Origin: Marinobacter sp. LQ44
GTDB taxonomy: Bacteria > Pseudomonadota > Gammaproteobacteria > Pseudomonadales > Oleiphilaceae
DNA length: 64,000 nt
Direction of reading: 5' to 3'
NCBI RefSeq assembly: GCF_001447155.2
Contig: NZ_CP014754.1
Span: forward strand, 2,170,001 to 2,234,000
Shown here one piece after another: positions 35,699 to 44,701 of this stretch (position 1 is its first letter; every line of letters begins with the position of its first letter). The notes under the pieces are model-generated. The model was not told the origin of the DNA. It ran no database searches and worked only from the letters and a program-made list of their open reading frames with translations. The translations under genes and the position numbers were made by a program.

Positions 35699-36451
35699 TC
35701 AGAATATTCGGGCCAGCACGGACTCCGGCAGTCGCCTCAGTATGAAACCTATGGGCGTCCAGGGCCAACCTGGCACAAAACGTTCGGCCTTGCCGGACTC
35801 AATGGCGCGAACCATGGCCCGACATCCGGTCTTCGCGTCCACAATGAAAGGCGTGTTCTTGACCTTTTCGTTGATCTCAGTCCGGATATACCCTGGGTAG
35901 AGTGTGGTCACGCGAATGGGAGACCGCCGCTTTTTCAGTTCGACACGCAAACCCTCGCAAAGTGCCGCCAATCCGGCCTTGGTCGCCGCATAGGTGGTGA
36001 CGTTGCCAGGCATCCCCCGAACAGCCGTTACCGAAGATACGGCAACCAGGTGACCATGGTTCTGTGCCCGGAAAATCTCCATGGCGGCTTCGATCTGGGC
36101 CAGGGCGGCGACAAAATTGGTTTCGGCCGTCTGACTGTTTGCATCAAAACGCCCGGTTCCCAGGGGCTGCCCTTTACCAATACCGGCATTGACGATGACT
36201 CTGTCGAGCTGACCAAACTCCTCCCGGAACGACTGAAAAACCTCGGCCACTTGTGCGTGATCATTCACATCCAGGGCCCGCACACTGATCTTCACCCCCG
36301 GATGGGCACCCTCCAGCTCGGTCCGGAGCTGATCCAGCCGCTCGGTACGACGGGCACACAGGGCAAGATAATCGCCCCTGGCAGCAAACTCCCGGGCCAT
36401 GCCTTCACCCAGTCCGGAACTGGCCCCGGTAATCAGTATAGTACGACTCAT
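35699..36451 (-). CDS. SDR family oxidoreductase
   Basis: This 250-aa classical SDR has the TGASSGLGEG cofactor motif near residue 8, the VNAGIG motif, Ser in AVSSVTA and TTYAATKAGL with the YxxxK pair. The C-terminus is hydrophobic (IGFILRRLPESVLARIF), suggesting membrane association as in acyl-CoA or acyl-glycerone reductase-like SDRs; the substrate is unknown. Start 36451 has AGGAG six nt upstream. It lies 22 nt before nfeD and may be part of that transcript. Confidence 0.83.
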   Translation of the reverse strand: MSRTILITGASSGLGEGMAREFAARGDYLALCARRTERLDQLRTELEGAHPGVKISVRALDVNDHAQVAEVFQSFREEFGQLDRVIVNAGIGKGQPLGTGRFDANSQTAETNFVAALAQIEAAMEIFRAQNHGHLVAVSSVTAVRGMPGNVTTYAATKAGLAALCEGLRVELKKRRSPIRVTTLYPGYIRTEINEKVKNTPFIVDAKTGCRAMVRAIESGKAERFVPGWPWTPIGFILRRLPESVLARIF

Positions 36452-36494
36452 GAACACTCCTGCCGTTTGGTTATTATTGGTTGTGGCGCCGGGG

Positions 36495-37535
36495 TCAAAA
36501 GTACAGCTTTTGCTCCGGCTCTGCTGGCTCTTCCGGATTGCTTTCCGTCTGCCCCTTGTCAGAGGCCACCCGGGTCAGTCGCTCACCAACCATGGTGGGA
36601 ATGCCATCGGCCTGATCCACCACCAGTTCGATGGACCGGCGCTGAACTTCCACGTCCGGATGTTGCTGGCGGAAGGCTTCCAGTTTTTCCAGTGTCACGC
36701 GCCACAGCTGTTCGCGGTCCTCAGGCGAGTAGTCCTCATGGGGCCGGTGCACTTCAAGCCACACCTCGCCGCCAGACAAGCCAAGCTTGACGGGTTCGCG
36801 GATAATCTGGACAGACGTGCCCTTCTGAACCTGATAGACAAACCGGGAAATGTCTTCGTTGTACATTCGGAAACAGCCGGCACTGACCGGCAGGCCGATA
36901 CCGAAACGCTTGTTCGTTCCGTGGATCAGATAGCCTTTCTCGCTCAGCATCAGGGCATGAGTGCCCAGCGGATTATCCGGGCCGGGCGGGATCATACGCG
37001 GCAGATACTCTCCACGGGCTTCATAGGATGCCCGGATACTGGCCGGCGGATACCACGCAGGCGATTCCAGTGGCATGGTTACCTTGGCGTCGGTCAGCGG
37101 TGACGGATTCTCTTCGCGCCCGATGCCCACCGGATACACCTGAACGCCACCGTCGGTGAAATAATAGAGCCGGTACTCAGCCAGGTTGATCACGATGCCT
37201 TCACGGCGGGCATCGGGCAGCACGTACATGCGCGGCAAGGTAATGGTCGTGCCGTCGCCTGGTAACCAGGGGTCAACACCCGGATTGGCCTTGACCAGCT
37301 CCAGATAACCCAGAGCCTCATCATGACCGATGGCAGCAAAGGTATCTTCGTAGCGGGTCGTGAAAACCTGCAACTCCCCCGCCAGATCGCCATTAAGAGC
37401 AAACGTTGGTACCCGGGGCGAACGATCGTTTTCCACCGTTGCAGTGTCTGACGGCTTTTGGCTTTGCGCGGCATTGACGGCAGACACCAGGGACATCAGG
37501 CACACCAGCAGGGCGGCACATCTTTTCAACCACAT
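36495..37535 (-). CDS. L,D-transpeptidase (ErfK/YbiS-like) with LysM-like segment
   Basis: This 346-aa protein has a signal peptide (CAALLVCLMSLVSAVNA), a LysM-like segment (EDTFAAIGHDEALGYLELVKANPGVDPWLPG, here split), a YkuD domain with YLIHGTNKRFGIG and SAGCFRM, and a C-terminal extension. The arrangement matches E. coli YbiS/ErfK/YcfS, which attach Lpp to peptidoglycan. It is therefore a good candidate partner for the Lpp-like protein at 33037. Start 37535 is preferred over 37586 because it begins directly at the signal peptide. Confidence 0.87.
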   Translation of the reverse strand: MWLKRCAALLVCLMSLVSAVNAAQSQKPSDTATVENDRSPRVPTFALNGDLAGELQVFTTRYEDTFAAIGHDEALGYLELVKANPGVDPWLPGDGTTITLPRMYVLPDARREGIVINLAEYRLYYFTDGGVQVYPVGIGREENPSPLTDAKVTMPLESPAWYPPASIRASYEARGEYLPRMIPPGPDNPLGTHALMLSEKGYLIHGTNKRFGIGLPVSAGCFRMYNEDISRFVYQVQKGTSVQIIREPVKLGLSGGEVWLEVHRPHEDYSPEDREQLWRVTLEKLEAFRQQHPDVEVQRRSIELVVDQADGIPTMVGERLTRVASDKGQTESNPEEPAEPEQKLYF

Positions 37536-37595
37536 ATCAACCAGTTCCCATAAACATTCATTCCGGACCTCTGCTCTGAAAGACACGGTTCAGTG

Positions 37596-38165
37596 TCAGG
37601 AGTTCACCAGGGTGGTCCAGACCGTTACCACCGCCAGCACTACAAACAATACGCTGGCACTGATCCTGGCGGTAGCCAGCGGCATGCGCACCATGAGCCA
37701 GCGCCCGGCCAGGATCACCGGAATATTGGCCAGCAGCATACCCACCGTCGTGCCGATGATAACCCATAACGTTTCCGTATACCTTGCCGCCAGGACCACC
37801 GTAGCCACCTGGGTTTTATCGCCGATCTCCGCCAGGAAGAACATTACCGTAGTGGCCCAGAAGGCGCCCATGCCGAGAAACCGAGATTCGGCACTGTCAT
37901 CTTTATCCGGTATCAGCAACCACAGGGCGATGGCGACAAAACTCACCGCGAGAATCCAGGGCAGCCACTGGGACGGAATCCAGCTGGCCACCCACGCCCC
38001 CAGCCACGCCGAGAGCGCGTGATTGAGCACCGTTGCGACCAGAATACCAAGAATGATGGGGGTACGCTGTGCGTATCGGGCAACCAGGAAAAGAGACAGG
38101 AGCTGGGTCTTGTCGCCAATTTCAGCGATAGCGACGGCAAGGGTTGAAGCGAGAAACGCATCCAT
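37596..38165 (-). CDS. TMEM165/GDT1 (UPF0016) family divalent cation exporter
   Basis: This 189-aa membrane protein has six predicted helices and the two inverted family motifs EIGDKTQ (near residues 15-21 and 113-119). Bacterial members such as MneA export Mn2+, and eukaryotic ones transport Ca/Mn. Length is normal. A GC-rich structured leader of about 110 nt lies upstream, which hints at RNA-level control. Confidence 0.9.
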   Translation of the reverse strand: MDAFLASTLAVAIAEIGDKTQLLSLFLVARYAQRTPIILGILVATVLNHALSAWLGAWVASWIPSQWLPWILAVSFVAIALWLLIPDKDDSAESRFLGMGAFWATTVMFFLAEIGDKTQVATVVLAARYTETLWVIIGTTVGMLLANIPVILAGRWLMVRMPLATARISASVLFVVLAVVTVWTTLVNS

Positions 38166-38285
38166 TCGAAGAGACCTCAGGGCGGAAATCGTCAGACATG
38201 AGACAGCTCACCTTCCGCCCATTGGAGGTGATCTGCCTCAGGTCTTGCCAATTCCATGATCAATCATAGAACACGGTAGCCATGG
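38166..38285 (-). promoter_or_regulatory. Structured 5' leader of the GDT1-type gene
   Basis: On the minus strand, AGACCT near 38243 can pair with AGGTCT just before the start codon, enclosing a strong stem GGGCGGAA/TTCCGCCC (38214-38221 with 38178-38185). This three-way-like fold resembles a riboswitch layout and the gene is of a Mn-exporter family. I cannot see the conserved GGGGAGUAG of the yybP-ykoY manganese riboswitch, so the class is left open. Confidence 0.35.
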
Positions 38286-38401
38286 AGAATGAGCTCCAAG
38301 TATGTTGACTACCGTTCGCTGCTGTTACCCAGAAGCGAAGGCTACTCCCCCGAAGTTGGGCACATGCTAATGAATCCCGCCAGAAATGGCAACTGGCCAC
38401 C

Positions 38402-39793
38402 TTATACCCGCATTTTCCAGACCGGTACGGCCGCCAGCGCAACGAACACCGCCACCAGCCACCAGGCCGCCTCGAACGCGGCAGCGGTAGGCACACTGCC
38501 CTGATGTTCACCGAACTCGATGGTCAGTGCCACCACATTTACCCCCAGGGCACCCCCCAGTTGACGGGCGAAATTGATGGTGCTGGACCCGGCGCCCAGT
38601 TGTTCCTTGGGCAATGGATTCAGCGCTCCGGTAGACAGGGCCGGCAACATAAAGCCGATGCCAATCCGGCCCAGCACCGCCCAGAGCGCCAGCCAGCCAA
38701 ACCCGGCGTACTGGCCGGTCAGAGCAAACAGCACAGCAGACAGGGCGAACACCGCGATTCCAAACAGCACCAGGCTGCGGGCGCTGCGCTTGTCTGCCAG
38801 CCGGCCCGACAGCGGAAAAACAATACCCAGCACCACCCCGGCGGGCAGCATCAGCAGACCCGCCTCCGTCGCCGAGAAGCCCAGCGTGGTCTGCACAAAC
38901 AGGGGAATCAGGTAGGTTGAGCCAAACAGCGCCAGCCCAAGCGCCATGGCGCCCAGCGTGGCGAACAGAAACACCGGTTGGCGCAAAAGTAGCAGGTTAA
39001 CCAGGGGATGCTTCGCCGTGCGTTCCCGAAAGACAAAAGCGAACAAAAGGCCAAGGGCCAACGCCCATTGCATCACGATTCGCAGTTCCTGGCCTGGCCA
39101 GGCCTGCATTCGGGTCAGGGTATCCAGGGTCAGGGCGATGGTTGCCCCAAGCAACAACAAACCGGGCAGGTCAAAGGGATAAGGCGCAGGGCGGGAGCGG
39201 GGCAGCGGCAGGAACCGCCAGGCCATCCAGACACCCAGAAGGGTGACCGGTGCCGGTGCAAACATCACGTAACGCCAGTTGAACTGATCCACCAGAAACC
39301 CGCCCAGAACAGGCCCCAACGCCGGCGCCAGAATCACCCCCATGCCATAAATGCCCATGGCCTGACCACGCCTGTCTGCCGGAAAAATCCGGAACACCAG
39401 GTACATGCCCATGGGTTGCATCAACCCGGCCATGGCGCCCTGGCCTATCCTGGCGGCAATCAGCTGTTCGGGAGATTCGGCAAAGCCGCCGACAAGGGAG
39501 ATGACGGTGAACACCGCCATGGCAACACCCAGGGTCAGGCGCACACCAAAACGGTCCAGCAGCCAGGCGGACGCCAGCATGGTGGTGGTCATGGCGGCGA
39601 TGAATCCGGTGGCCAGCCAGTGCACCTGGCCCTGGCGAATGCCGAACTCCATCATGATGTCATGGAGCGCTACATTCACCACCGTGGCGCTGAGCACCGT
39701 GGCCATGGTGCCAAGCACAACCGTAGCAACGGCCAGCCAGCGCCAGCGTTCGCCGTAACGGGCGGTCAGGCCCTCGACAGAATTATCGCTCAA
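38402..39793 (-). CDS. DHA2 family MFS efflux transporter (EmrB-like)
   Basis: This 463-aa protein has about 14 membrane segments. Family signatures are VVNVALHDIMMEFGI, WLATGFIAAMTTTMLASAWLLDRFG, GPVLGGFLVDQFNWRYVMF (motif C) and LGAGSSTINFARQLGGALG. It should export drugs or amphiphilic compounds with protons. The frame begins with TTG at 39793, only 3 nt after the marR stop, with AGAAG upstream. No nearer ATG would keep the first helix. Co-transcription with the MarR gene implies substrate-responsive control. Confidence 0.87.
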   Translation of the reverse strand: MSDNSVEGLTARYGERWRWLAVATVVLGTMATVLSATVVNVALHDIMMEFGIRQGQVHWLATGFIAAMTTTMLASAWLLDRFGVRLTLGVAMAVFTVISLVGGFAESPEQLIAARIGQGAMAGLMQPMGMYLVFRIFPADRRGQAMGIYGMGVILAPALGPVLGGFLVDQFNWRYVMFAPAPVTLLGVWMAWRFLPLPRSRPAPYPFDLPGLLLLGATIALTLDTLTRMQAWPGQELRIVMQWALALGLLFAFVFRERTAKHPLVNLLLLRQPVFLFATLGAMALGLALFGSTYLIPLFVQTTLGFSATEAGLLMLPAGVVLGIVFPLSGRLADKRSARSLVLFGIAVFALSAVLFALTGQYAGFGWLALWAVLGRIGIGFMLPALSTGALNPLPKEQLGAGSSTINFARQLGGALGVNVVALTIEFGEHQGSVPTAAAFEAAWWLVAVFVALAAVPVWKMRV

Positions 39794-39796
39794 GCG

Positions 39797-40222
39797 TTAC
39801 TTCTGCTTCTCGGCGTTATCCATAATTTTGTGGAACACCTTGAGCGCACATTCGATTTCCTTGTCAGTCACGCCCTCAAGCATCTCTTCACGCAACACAG
39901 CGGCCCGCTCAGACAACTCATCCATGAACTCGGCACCGGCCTTGGTCAGATGCAACCGGCGGGCGCGCCGATCGTTCGGACAGGGGCGCCGCTCAATCAA
40001 CTCCTGCTGTTCCAGGCTATCGAGCAACCTGACCAGAGTCGGATTTTCAATCGCCATCAGACTGGCCAGTTCGCGCTGGGTAAGGCCCTCGCCGCCCTGC
40101 TGCAGATACACCATGGTGCTCCAGCGAGCCTGCGTAACGCCAAGGTCTTTCAATCGCTCATCCAGCATCTTGCGCCAGCGGCGGGTAACCCGGGCAACGG
40201 CAAACGGGAATTGATCTCTCAT
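39797..40222 (-). CDS. MarR family transcriptional regulator
   Basis: This 141-aa winged-helix repressor has GVTQARWSTMVYLQQGGEGLTQRELASLMAIENPTLVRLLDSLE as recognition region and the wing RRPCPNDRRARRLHLTKAG. Start 40222 has AGGAG nine nt upstream. It directly precedes the DHA2 pump gene, the usual repressor-pump pairing. A 31-nt imperfect palindrome at 40290-40320 is its probable operator. Confidence 0.9.
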   Translation of the reverse strand: MRDQFPFAVARVTRRWRKMLDERLKDLGVTQARWSTMVYLQQGGEGLTQRELASLMAIENPTLVRLLDSLEQQELIERRPCPNDRRARRLHLTKAGAEFMDELSERAAVLREEMLEGVTDKEIECALKVFHKIMDNAEKQK

Positions 40223-40289
40223 GGTTAAACACTCCTGATGGTGATCCGGCATGGGACTAGCAAACGCCACCCCGAAAACCGAGAAAACA

Positions 40290-40320
40290 CTTACCTTATT
40301 GGAAATTCACCAATAGTAAG
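40290..40320. promoter_or_regulatory. Probable MarR operator
   Basis: CTTAC at 40290-40294 and GTAAG at 40316-40320 flank ATTGG and CCAAT, giving an imperfect inverted repeat about 70 nt upstream of the marR start. Size and placement fit a MarR dimer site. Confidence 0.5.
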
Positions 40321-40384
40321 CTAACCATTGAAATAAAAACAGATATGGGGGTGAAAATATAATTGGGGAAAACCGAGAGTTGCG

Positions 40385-41668
40385 TCAGCCAGCCTGGCGC
40401 AACTCCTCCTGCATCTGCTCCACTTCAGGCGACTCGTGGAACTCGGTATTCCGGGGGTCCAGCTCAGAAAGCACCGGAGAGGCCTCCGGCATGGCGGGCA
40501 CGAAGTGCTCCTGCTTCTCTACCGGCACATCGTCGGTGTGGCTGATCCGGTAACTGGTAACCACCGCCAGCAGCACCAGGAAGCCGGCATTGCCATAGAA
40601 CAGGCCGGAGGGCCCCATGATATTGATTAACTCCGCCATGGTGATCGGCCCGATCACGCTGCCGATGCCGTAGCTCAGTAACAGCGTGGCACTGGCGGCG
40701 ACAATCCGGTTGCTGTCCATGCGGTCGTTGGTAATGGCTACTGCAATCGGATAGAGCGTGGCCGACAGGCCAGTGAACAGCCCTACCAACAAGGTGAGTA
40801 ACGGCAAGCTGGCAGCCCCGAACACGCCAACGCCGACGGCTGAGGCGGCCGCCATCATCGCCACCCAGAACATCACCCGGCGCCGATCAAAGCGGTCGCA
40901 CACCCGGCCCAGCGGCCAGGCCAGCAACATAGCCGCAACAATGGCACTGGCCATAAACGTGGACGTTCTCGCGACGTCCAGACCAACCAACGTGGCATAG
41001 ACCGGCCCCAGTGCGTAGAAGCCGCCAATCATGACACCGCTGATCAGCGCGCCGGCGACACCGGAAAACGATTCACGCCCGAGTTTGAAGATGGACATCC
41101 GTTGCACCTGCTCAATCGCCGGTGCTTCCATTCGGGTAAGAGCCAGAGGAATCAAGGCCAGAGTCAGCAGAATGGCCGCCAGCGAAAACGGCAGGAAACT
41201 GCCCGGGTCACCCACGTTCACAATCAACTGGCCGCCGGCGGCCGACAGGTAGAAAACAATCTGGTAAACGGCAAAGAGCGCACCCCGGTTGGCATTGGTG
41301 GCGCGGCTGGAAAACCAGCTTTCAATCACCACCAACACACCGGCGATGGTGAAGCCGGACAGAACCCTAAGGACCGCCCAGAAGATCATCGACACCGCCA
41401 TCGGATACATCAGCGACACCACCGCAGCCATGGCGGCGAATGCGGCAAAGGCACGAATGTGGCCAACCCGGCCAATGATCTTGTGGACATACAGGGTGCC
41501 GAGGACAAAACCGACGGAATAACACACCAGCACCCAGCCAATGACATTAGGGGAGACTTCTTCGATACTCAGACGAATACCCAGAAGCGTCATCAGAAAC
41601 GCATTGCCGCTGACCAGCAAGACAATGCTCAGGATCAGTGCCGAAAGGGAGGTGACCATTCGGGTCAT
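40385..41668 (-). CDS. MFS transporter (YcaD-like)
   Basis: This 427-aa protein has 12 membrane segments and a polar C-terminal tail. Motifs include GLLG-like LLGIRLSIEEVSP, VIGWVLVCYSVGFVLGTLYVHKIIGRVGHIR (motif A region) and WPLGRVCDRFDRRRVMF in the second half. It resembles the YcaD/YfkF group of unknown substrate. The ATG at 41668 has GGAG seven nt upstream; an earlier frame start at 41722 is less likely. It is divergent from the WYL regulator. Confidence 0.83.
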   Translation of the reverse strand: MTRMVTSLSALILSIVLLVSGNAFLMTLLGIRLSIEEVSPNVIGWVLVCYSVGFVLGTLYVHKIIGRVGHIRAFAAFAAMAAVVSLMYPMAVSMIFWAVLRVLSGFTIAGVLVVIESWFSSRATNANRGALFAVYQIVFYLSAAGGQLIVNVGDPGSFLPFSLAAILLTLALIPLALTRMEAPAIEQVQRMSIFKLGRESFSGVAGALISGVMIGGFYALGPVYATLVGLDVARTSTFMASAIVAAMLLAWPLGRVCDRFDRRRVMFWVAMMAAASAVGVGVFGAASLPLLTLLVGLFTGLSATLYPIAVAITNDRMDSNRIVAASATLLLSYGIGSVIGPITMAELINIMGPSGLFYGNAGFLVLLAVVTSYRISHTDDVPVEKQEHFVPAMPEASPVLSELDPRNTEFHESPEVEQMQEELRQAG

Positions 41669-41916
41669 GAGGAGCTCCGGGTAACGAGTTACATCTGGGT
41701 GACAGTAAAGAAAAGATAGCAACGTTATCAGTTGTCTGCTGGCCGGTATTTAACCAGCCATCGGCAGGCGACTCCACTAAGCAGTTGCCGAGACCCTGAA
41801 CCCAACAGTGGCGCGGCATTTGACAATGTTTTACATTAATGGGCCGTAACAGAACCCGATAGCCGGAGCGGGTAACATAAACGTCAAGCTACTTATCGGA
41901 CCGTGAGCGCCTGGTT

Positions 41917-42819
41917 ATGAAGAAAACGGACTGGCCCATTCGCTGGGATTTACTGCTTCGCTATCGACTGATTGAGATCATCGCGTTGTGGGAAGGACGC
42001 CTGACCACCAACCACATCTGCCACAGTTTCGGCATTGGTCGCCAGCAGGCATCGAAGGATATCAACACCTACTTGCGGGAACTGGCTCCCGGCAACCTGG
42101 TTTACGACCGGCACCTGAAAGGCTATGTGCCGGCAGCCGATTTCAAACCGGTAGTAACCCGCGGCCAGGTTGGTGAGTATCAAGACCTGCTTGCACGGCA
42201 ACAGAGCCTGAGCGACACGTTTTCTGATCTGGAACTTGGCCTGCCGGGTAATGCGGTCATCCCCGAGCCCTCCCGGCGCATCGCGCCGGAAACCATGCGG
42301 GCCGTCGTGAACGCTACCCGTTATCATCGCCAACTCAAGGCCAGTTACGTGTCCCTGAGCCGGCCGGAAGCGGCCGACAGCCTGCTTGAGCCGCATTCGC
42401 TGGTGTGCACCGGCAACAGCTGGCATGTGCGGGCCTGGTGCAACGCCAACCGGGAATTCCGGGATTTCGCCCTGAGCCGTTTTCAGGGTCAGCCGGAGGC
42501 TCTTCGGCAAAAATCCAAGCACACCGCGCAGCAGGATGAAGACTGGCAACGCCTGGTCAGCCTGGAGATCGCACCTGATCAGCGCCTGACCGAGGCCCAA
42601 CAACAGATCATTGCCAATGACTACGGTATGGAACAGGGTTACCTCAGTATCCAAACCCGCGCTGCGTTGGCACCCTATGTCCTGTCCCGGCTCGGAATTA
42701 CCTTTGACAACAGCCATCCAGACCCACTGGTGCAGCAGCTGGAACTGGCCAACCCGGACCAGCTTGGCTTTGGCAGCAAGCGCGAACGGGCACTCAAAGC
42801 GGTGGCCGGTCTCTGCTAG
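41917..42819 (+). CDS. WYL-domain transcriptional regulator, CapW/BrxR-like
   Basis: This 300-aa protein has an N-terminal winged HTH (LLLRYRLIEIIALWEGRLTTNHICHSFGIGRQQASKDINTYL, read in parts), the linker ELAPGNLVYDRHLKGYVP, a WYL domain (LEPHSLVCTGNSWHVRAWC with REFRDFALSRF) and a C-terminal dimer region. This three-part layout matches the CapW/BrxR repressors of CBASS and BREX. No such defence genes adjoin it. It is followed after 9 nt by a secreted nuclease gene, a likely co-transcribed partner. Confidence 0.83.
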   Translation: MKKTDWPIRWDLLLRYRLIEIIALWEGRLTTNHICHSFGIGRQQASKDINTYLRELAPGNLVYDRHLKGYVPAADFKPVVTRGQVGEYQDLLARQQSLSDTFSDLELGLPGNAVIPEPSRRIAPETMRAVVNATRYHRQLKASYVSLSRPEAADSLLEPHSLVCTGNSWHVRAWCNANREFRDFALSRFQGQPEALRQKSKHTAQQDEDWQRLVSLEIAPDQRLTEAQQQIIANDYGMEQGYLSIQTRAALAPYVLSRLGITFDNSHPDPLVQQLELANPDQLGFGSKRERALKAVAGLC

Positions 42820-42828
42820 ACTGGCCCG

Positions 42829-44589
42829 GTGACGATACTTTCCAGACTTCTGCTCAACGCCGCCCTCGGCCTGGTTACCACGCTCTGCATCCCGACGCAG
42901 GCTGTGGCCGAGGCTTGCGGTGCGCCGGCCACTGCCATTCACGCCATTCAGGGTAGCGGCGCTGCCTCGCCCATGGTTGGGCAAACCGTCACCGTCGAAG
43001 GCATCCTCACCCAGGACTGTCGCCATAAAGGTGGTTTTGGCGGTTTCTACCTGCAACAGGCCGATACTGAAACGGACCAGGACCCGGCCACCTCCGAAGC
43101 CCTGTTCATCTACACACGCCAGGCAGCGGGCAAGCCCGGCCAGCGCCTGCGACTGACAGGGACCGTCAAGGAATATCATGGTCTGACGGAGCTGGTGGAT
43201 ATCGGCAAGCTGACCGTCTGCGGCGAGGGCAGGCTGCCGCGGCCCATCGAGGTGTCCTTGCCCTGGTCGCAACCACCGGAAAGCCTTGAGAACATGCGGA
43301 TTCGTTTTGCCGCCCCGCTGACCGTTATTGATCATTACAACCTTGCCCTTTACGGAGAGCTTGCTCTGGCCGCCGAGGATCAAGTCATCCCGACGGAATA
43401 CCTGGCACCGGGGCCAGCAGCCGTCAGGCAGGCCCGCAACAACCATCAACACCGCGTGTTTCTGGACGATGGGCTGGCCGTGCGCAATCCCGATCCCGTG
43501 CCCTGGCCACCGGGCGGGCTTGATGGGCAGAACACGGTACGCGCCGGCGATACCGTCTCGCAGCTGCAGGGCGTTCTTGATTTCCGCTTTGGCCAGTGGC
43601 GTGTCCAGCCAGACAGGCAACCGGTCTTCAAAGCCAGCAACGAGCGCCCGCAACCACCCGGCAAGCCCGATGACGTCCACCTGCGGATCGTCACCCTGAA
43701 CCTGGAGAACTACTTCAACGGTAACGGCCAGGGTGCCGGCTTTCCCACTGCCCGGGGGGCAGAGAGCCTGGCCGCCTTCCAGGACCAGAGCCAGCGGCTG
43801 GTGGCAGCTCTCACCTTACCAGACCCGGACATACTGGCAGTCACCGAACTTGAAAACGATGGTTATGGCCCAGACAGTGCCGTTGCCGAACTGGCCGCGC
43901 AGCTTGGCGCCGAGTGGCGATTTGTGGCGACACCCGGCGATGACGGCTCCGACGCCATTCGCAGCGCCCTGTTATACCGGACAGACCGGGTAACCCCTGT
44001 CGGCGGCGCCGACCGACAGCCGTCAGAGCCCATGGGCAGGCCTCCCCTGGCCCAGATGTTCCAGGCCCGGCACAGCGACCAGGCTGTTCGCATCGTAGTG
44101 ACGCACCTGAAATCCAAATCCTGCCGAAATGCCAGCAGCAAAGATTCAGATCAGAAAGACGGCCAGGGTTGTTTTAATCATCGCCGTACCCGGGCCACCG
44201 ACGCCATGCTCCGCTGGCTTGATTCACTTCCCGTCCCGGACGTGCTCGCTGGCACCCTGATCACCGGCGACCTCAACAGCTACGCTCAGGAAGACCCGGT
44301 GCAGGTGCTTTTTCAACAGGGCTTTACCAGCCTGGTGCACCACTTCCATCCCTGCCAACCGGACCACTGCCCACACCACAGTTACCGATACCGGGGAGGA
44401 AAAGGCAGCCTCGACTATGCCCTGGCTTCAGCCAGCCTGATGCCCCATGTTACCCACGCCCAAACGTGGAACATCAATGCCGATGAACCCCGGGCCCTGG
44501 GCTACGACCAACCACCTCGGATACCGGTCAGCGGCCCCTGGCGCTCTTCGGATCACAACCCGGTGATTACGGATATCCGGCTGCCATAG
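42829..44589 (+). CDS. Secreted ExeM/NucH-like endonuclease/exonuclease/phosphatase-domain nuclease
   Basis: This 586-aa protein has a signal peptide (LLLNAALGLVTTLCIPTQAVA), an N-terminal OB-like region with Cys pairs, and a DNase I-type domain from about residue 285: VTLNLENYFNG, AVTELENDGYG, VVTHLKSKSC, ITGDLNSYAQED and SSDHNPVITDI. These hold the metal-binding Glu, the catalytic His and the GDLN pair. ExeM-type nucleases degrade extracellular DNA and act in biofilm or phosphate scavenging. The start is GTG at 42829 with no clear Shine-Dalgarno sequence; translation may be coupled to the WYL gene 9 nt upstream. Confidence 0.88.
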   Translation: MTILSRLLLNAALGLVTTLCIPTQAVAEACGAPATAIHAIQGSGAASPMVGQTVTVEGILTQDCRHKGGFGGFYLQQADTETDQDPATSEALFIYTRQAAGKPGQRLRLTGTVKEYHGLTELVDIGKLTVCGEGRLPRPIEVSLPWSQPPESLENMRIRFAAPLTVIDHYNLALYGELALAAEDQVIPTEYLAPGPAAVRQARNNHQHRVFLDDGLAVRNPDPVPWPPGGLDGQNTVRAGDTVSQLQGVLDFRFGQWRVQPDRQPVFKASNERPQPPGKPDDVHLRIVTLNLENYFNGNGQGAGFPTARGAESLAAFQDQSQRLVAALTLPDPDILAVTELENDGYGPDSAVAELAAQLGAEWRFVATPGDDGSDAIRSALLYRTDRVTPVGGADRQPSEPMGRPPLAQMFQARHSDQAVRIVVTHLKSKSCRNASSKDSDQKDGQGCFNHRRTRATDAMLRWLDSLPVPDVLAGTLITGDLNSYAQEDPVQVLFQQGFTSLVHHFHPCQPDHCPHHSYRYRGGKGSLDYALASASLMPHVTHAQTWNINADEPRALGYDQPPRIPVSGPWRSSDHNPVITDIRLP

Positions 44590-44701
44590 CCTTGAACCCG
44601 GTTGCCGCACCGACGCCAGATCGGGGCGGGCAGGCAATAGCACCCCACAACAGGGGCGGTAAACTGGAATTCGGATTTACCATCAAGAGGTTGTCGTATC
44701 C

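Noticed and set aside
38166-38285. yybP-ykoY manganese riboswitch
   Set aside because: The setting fits, but the conserved GGGGAGUAG core could not be found on the correct strand.
41950-43680. A 576-codon open frame on the minus strand
   Set aside because: It lies opposite the WYL regulator and nuclease genes, both supported by clear motifs.
41917-44589. A CBASS or BREX defence island
   Set aside because: Only a CapW/BrxR-like regulator is present; no cyclase, effector, Brx or restriction genes adjoin it.
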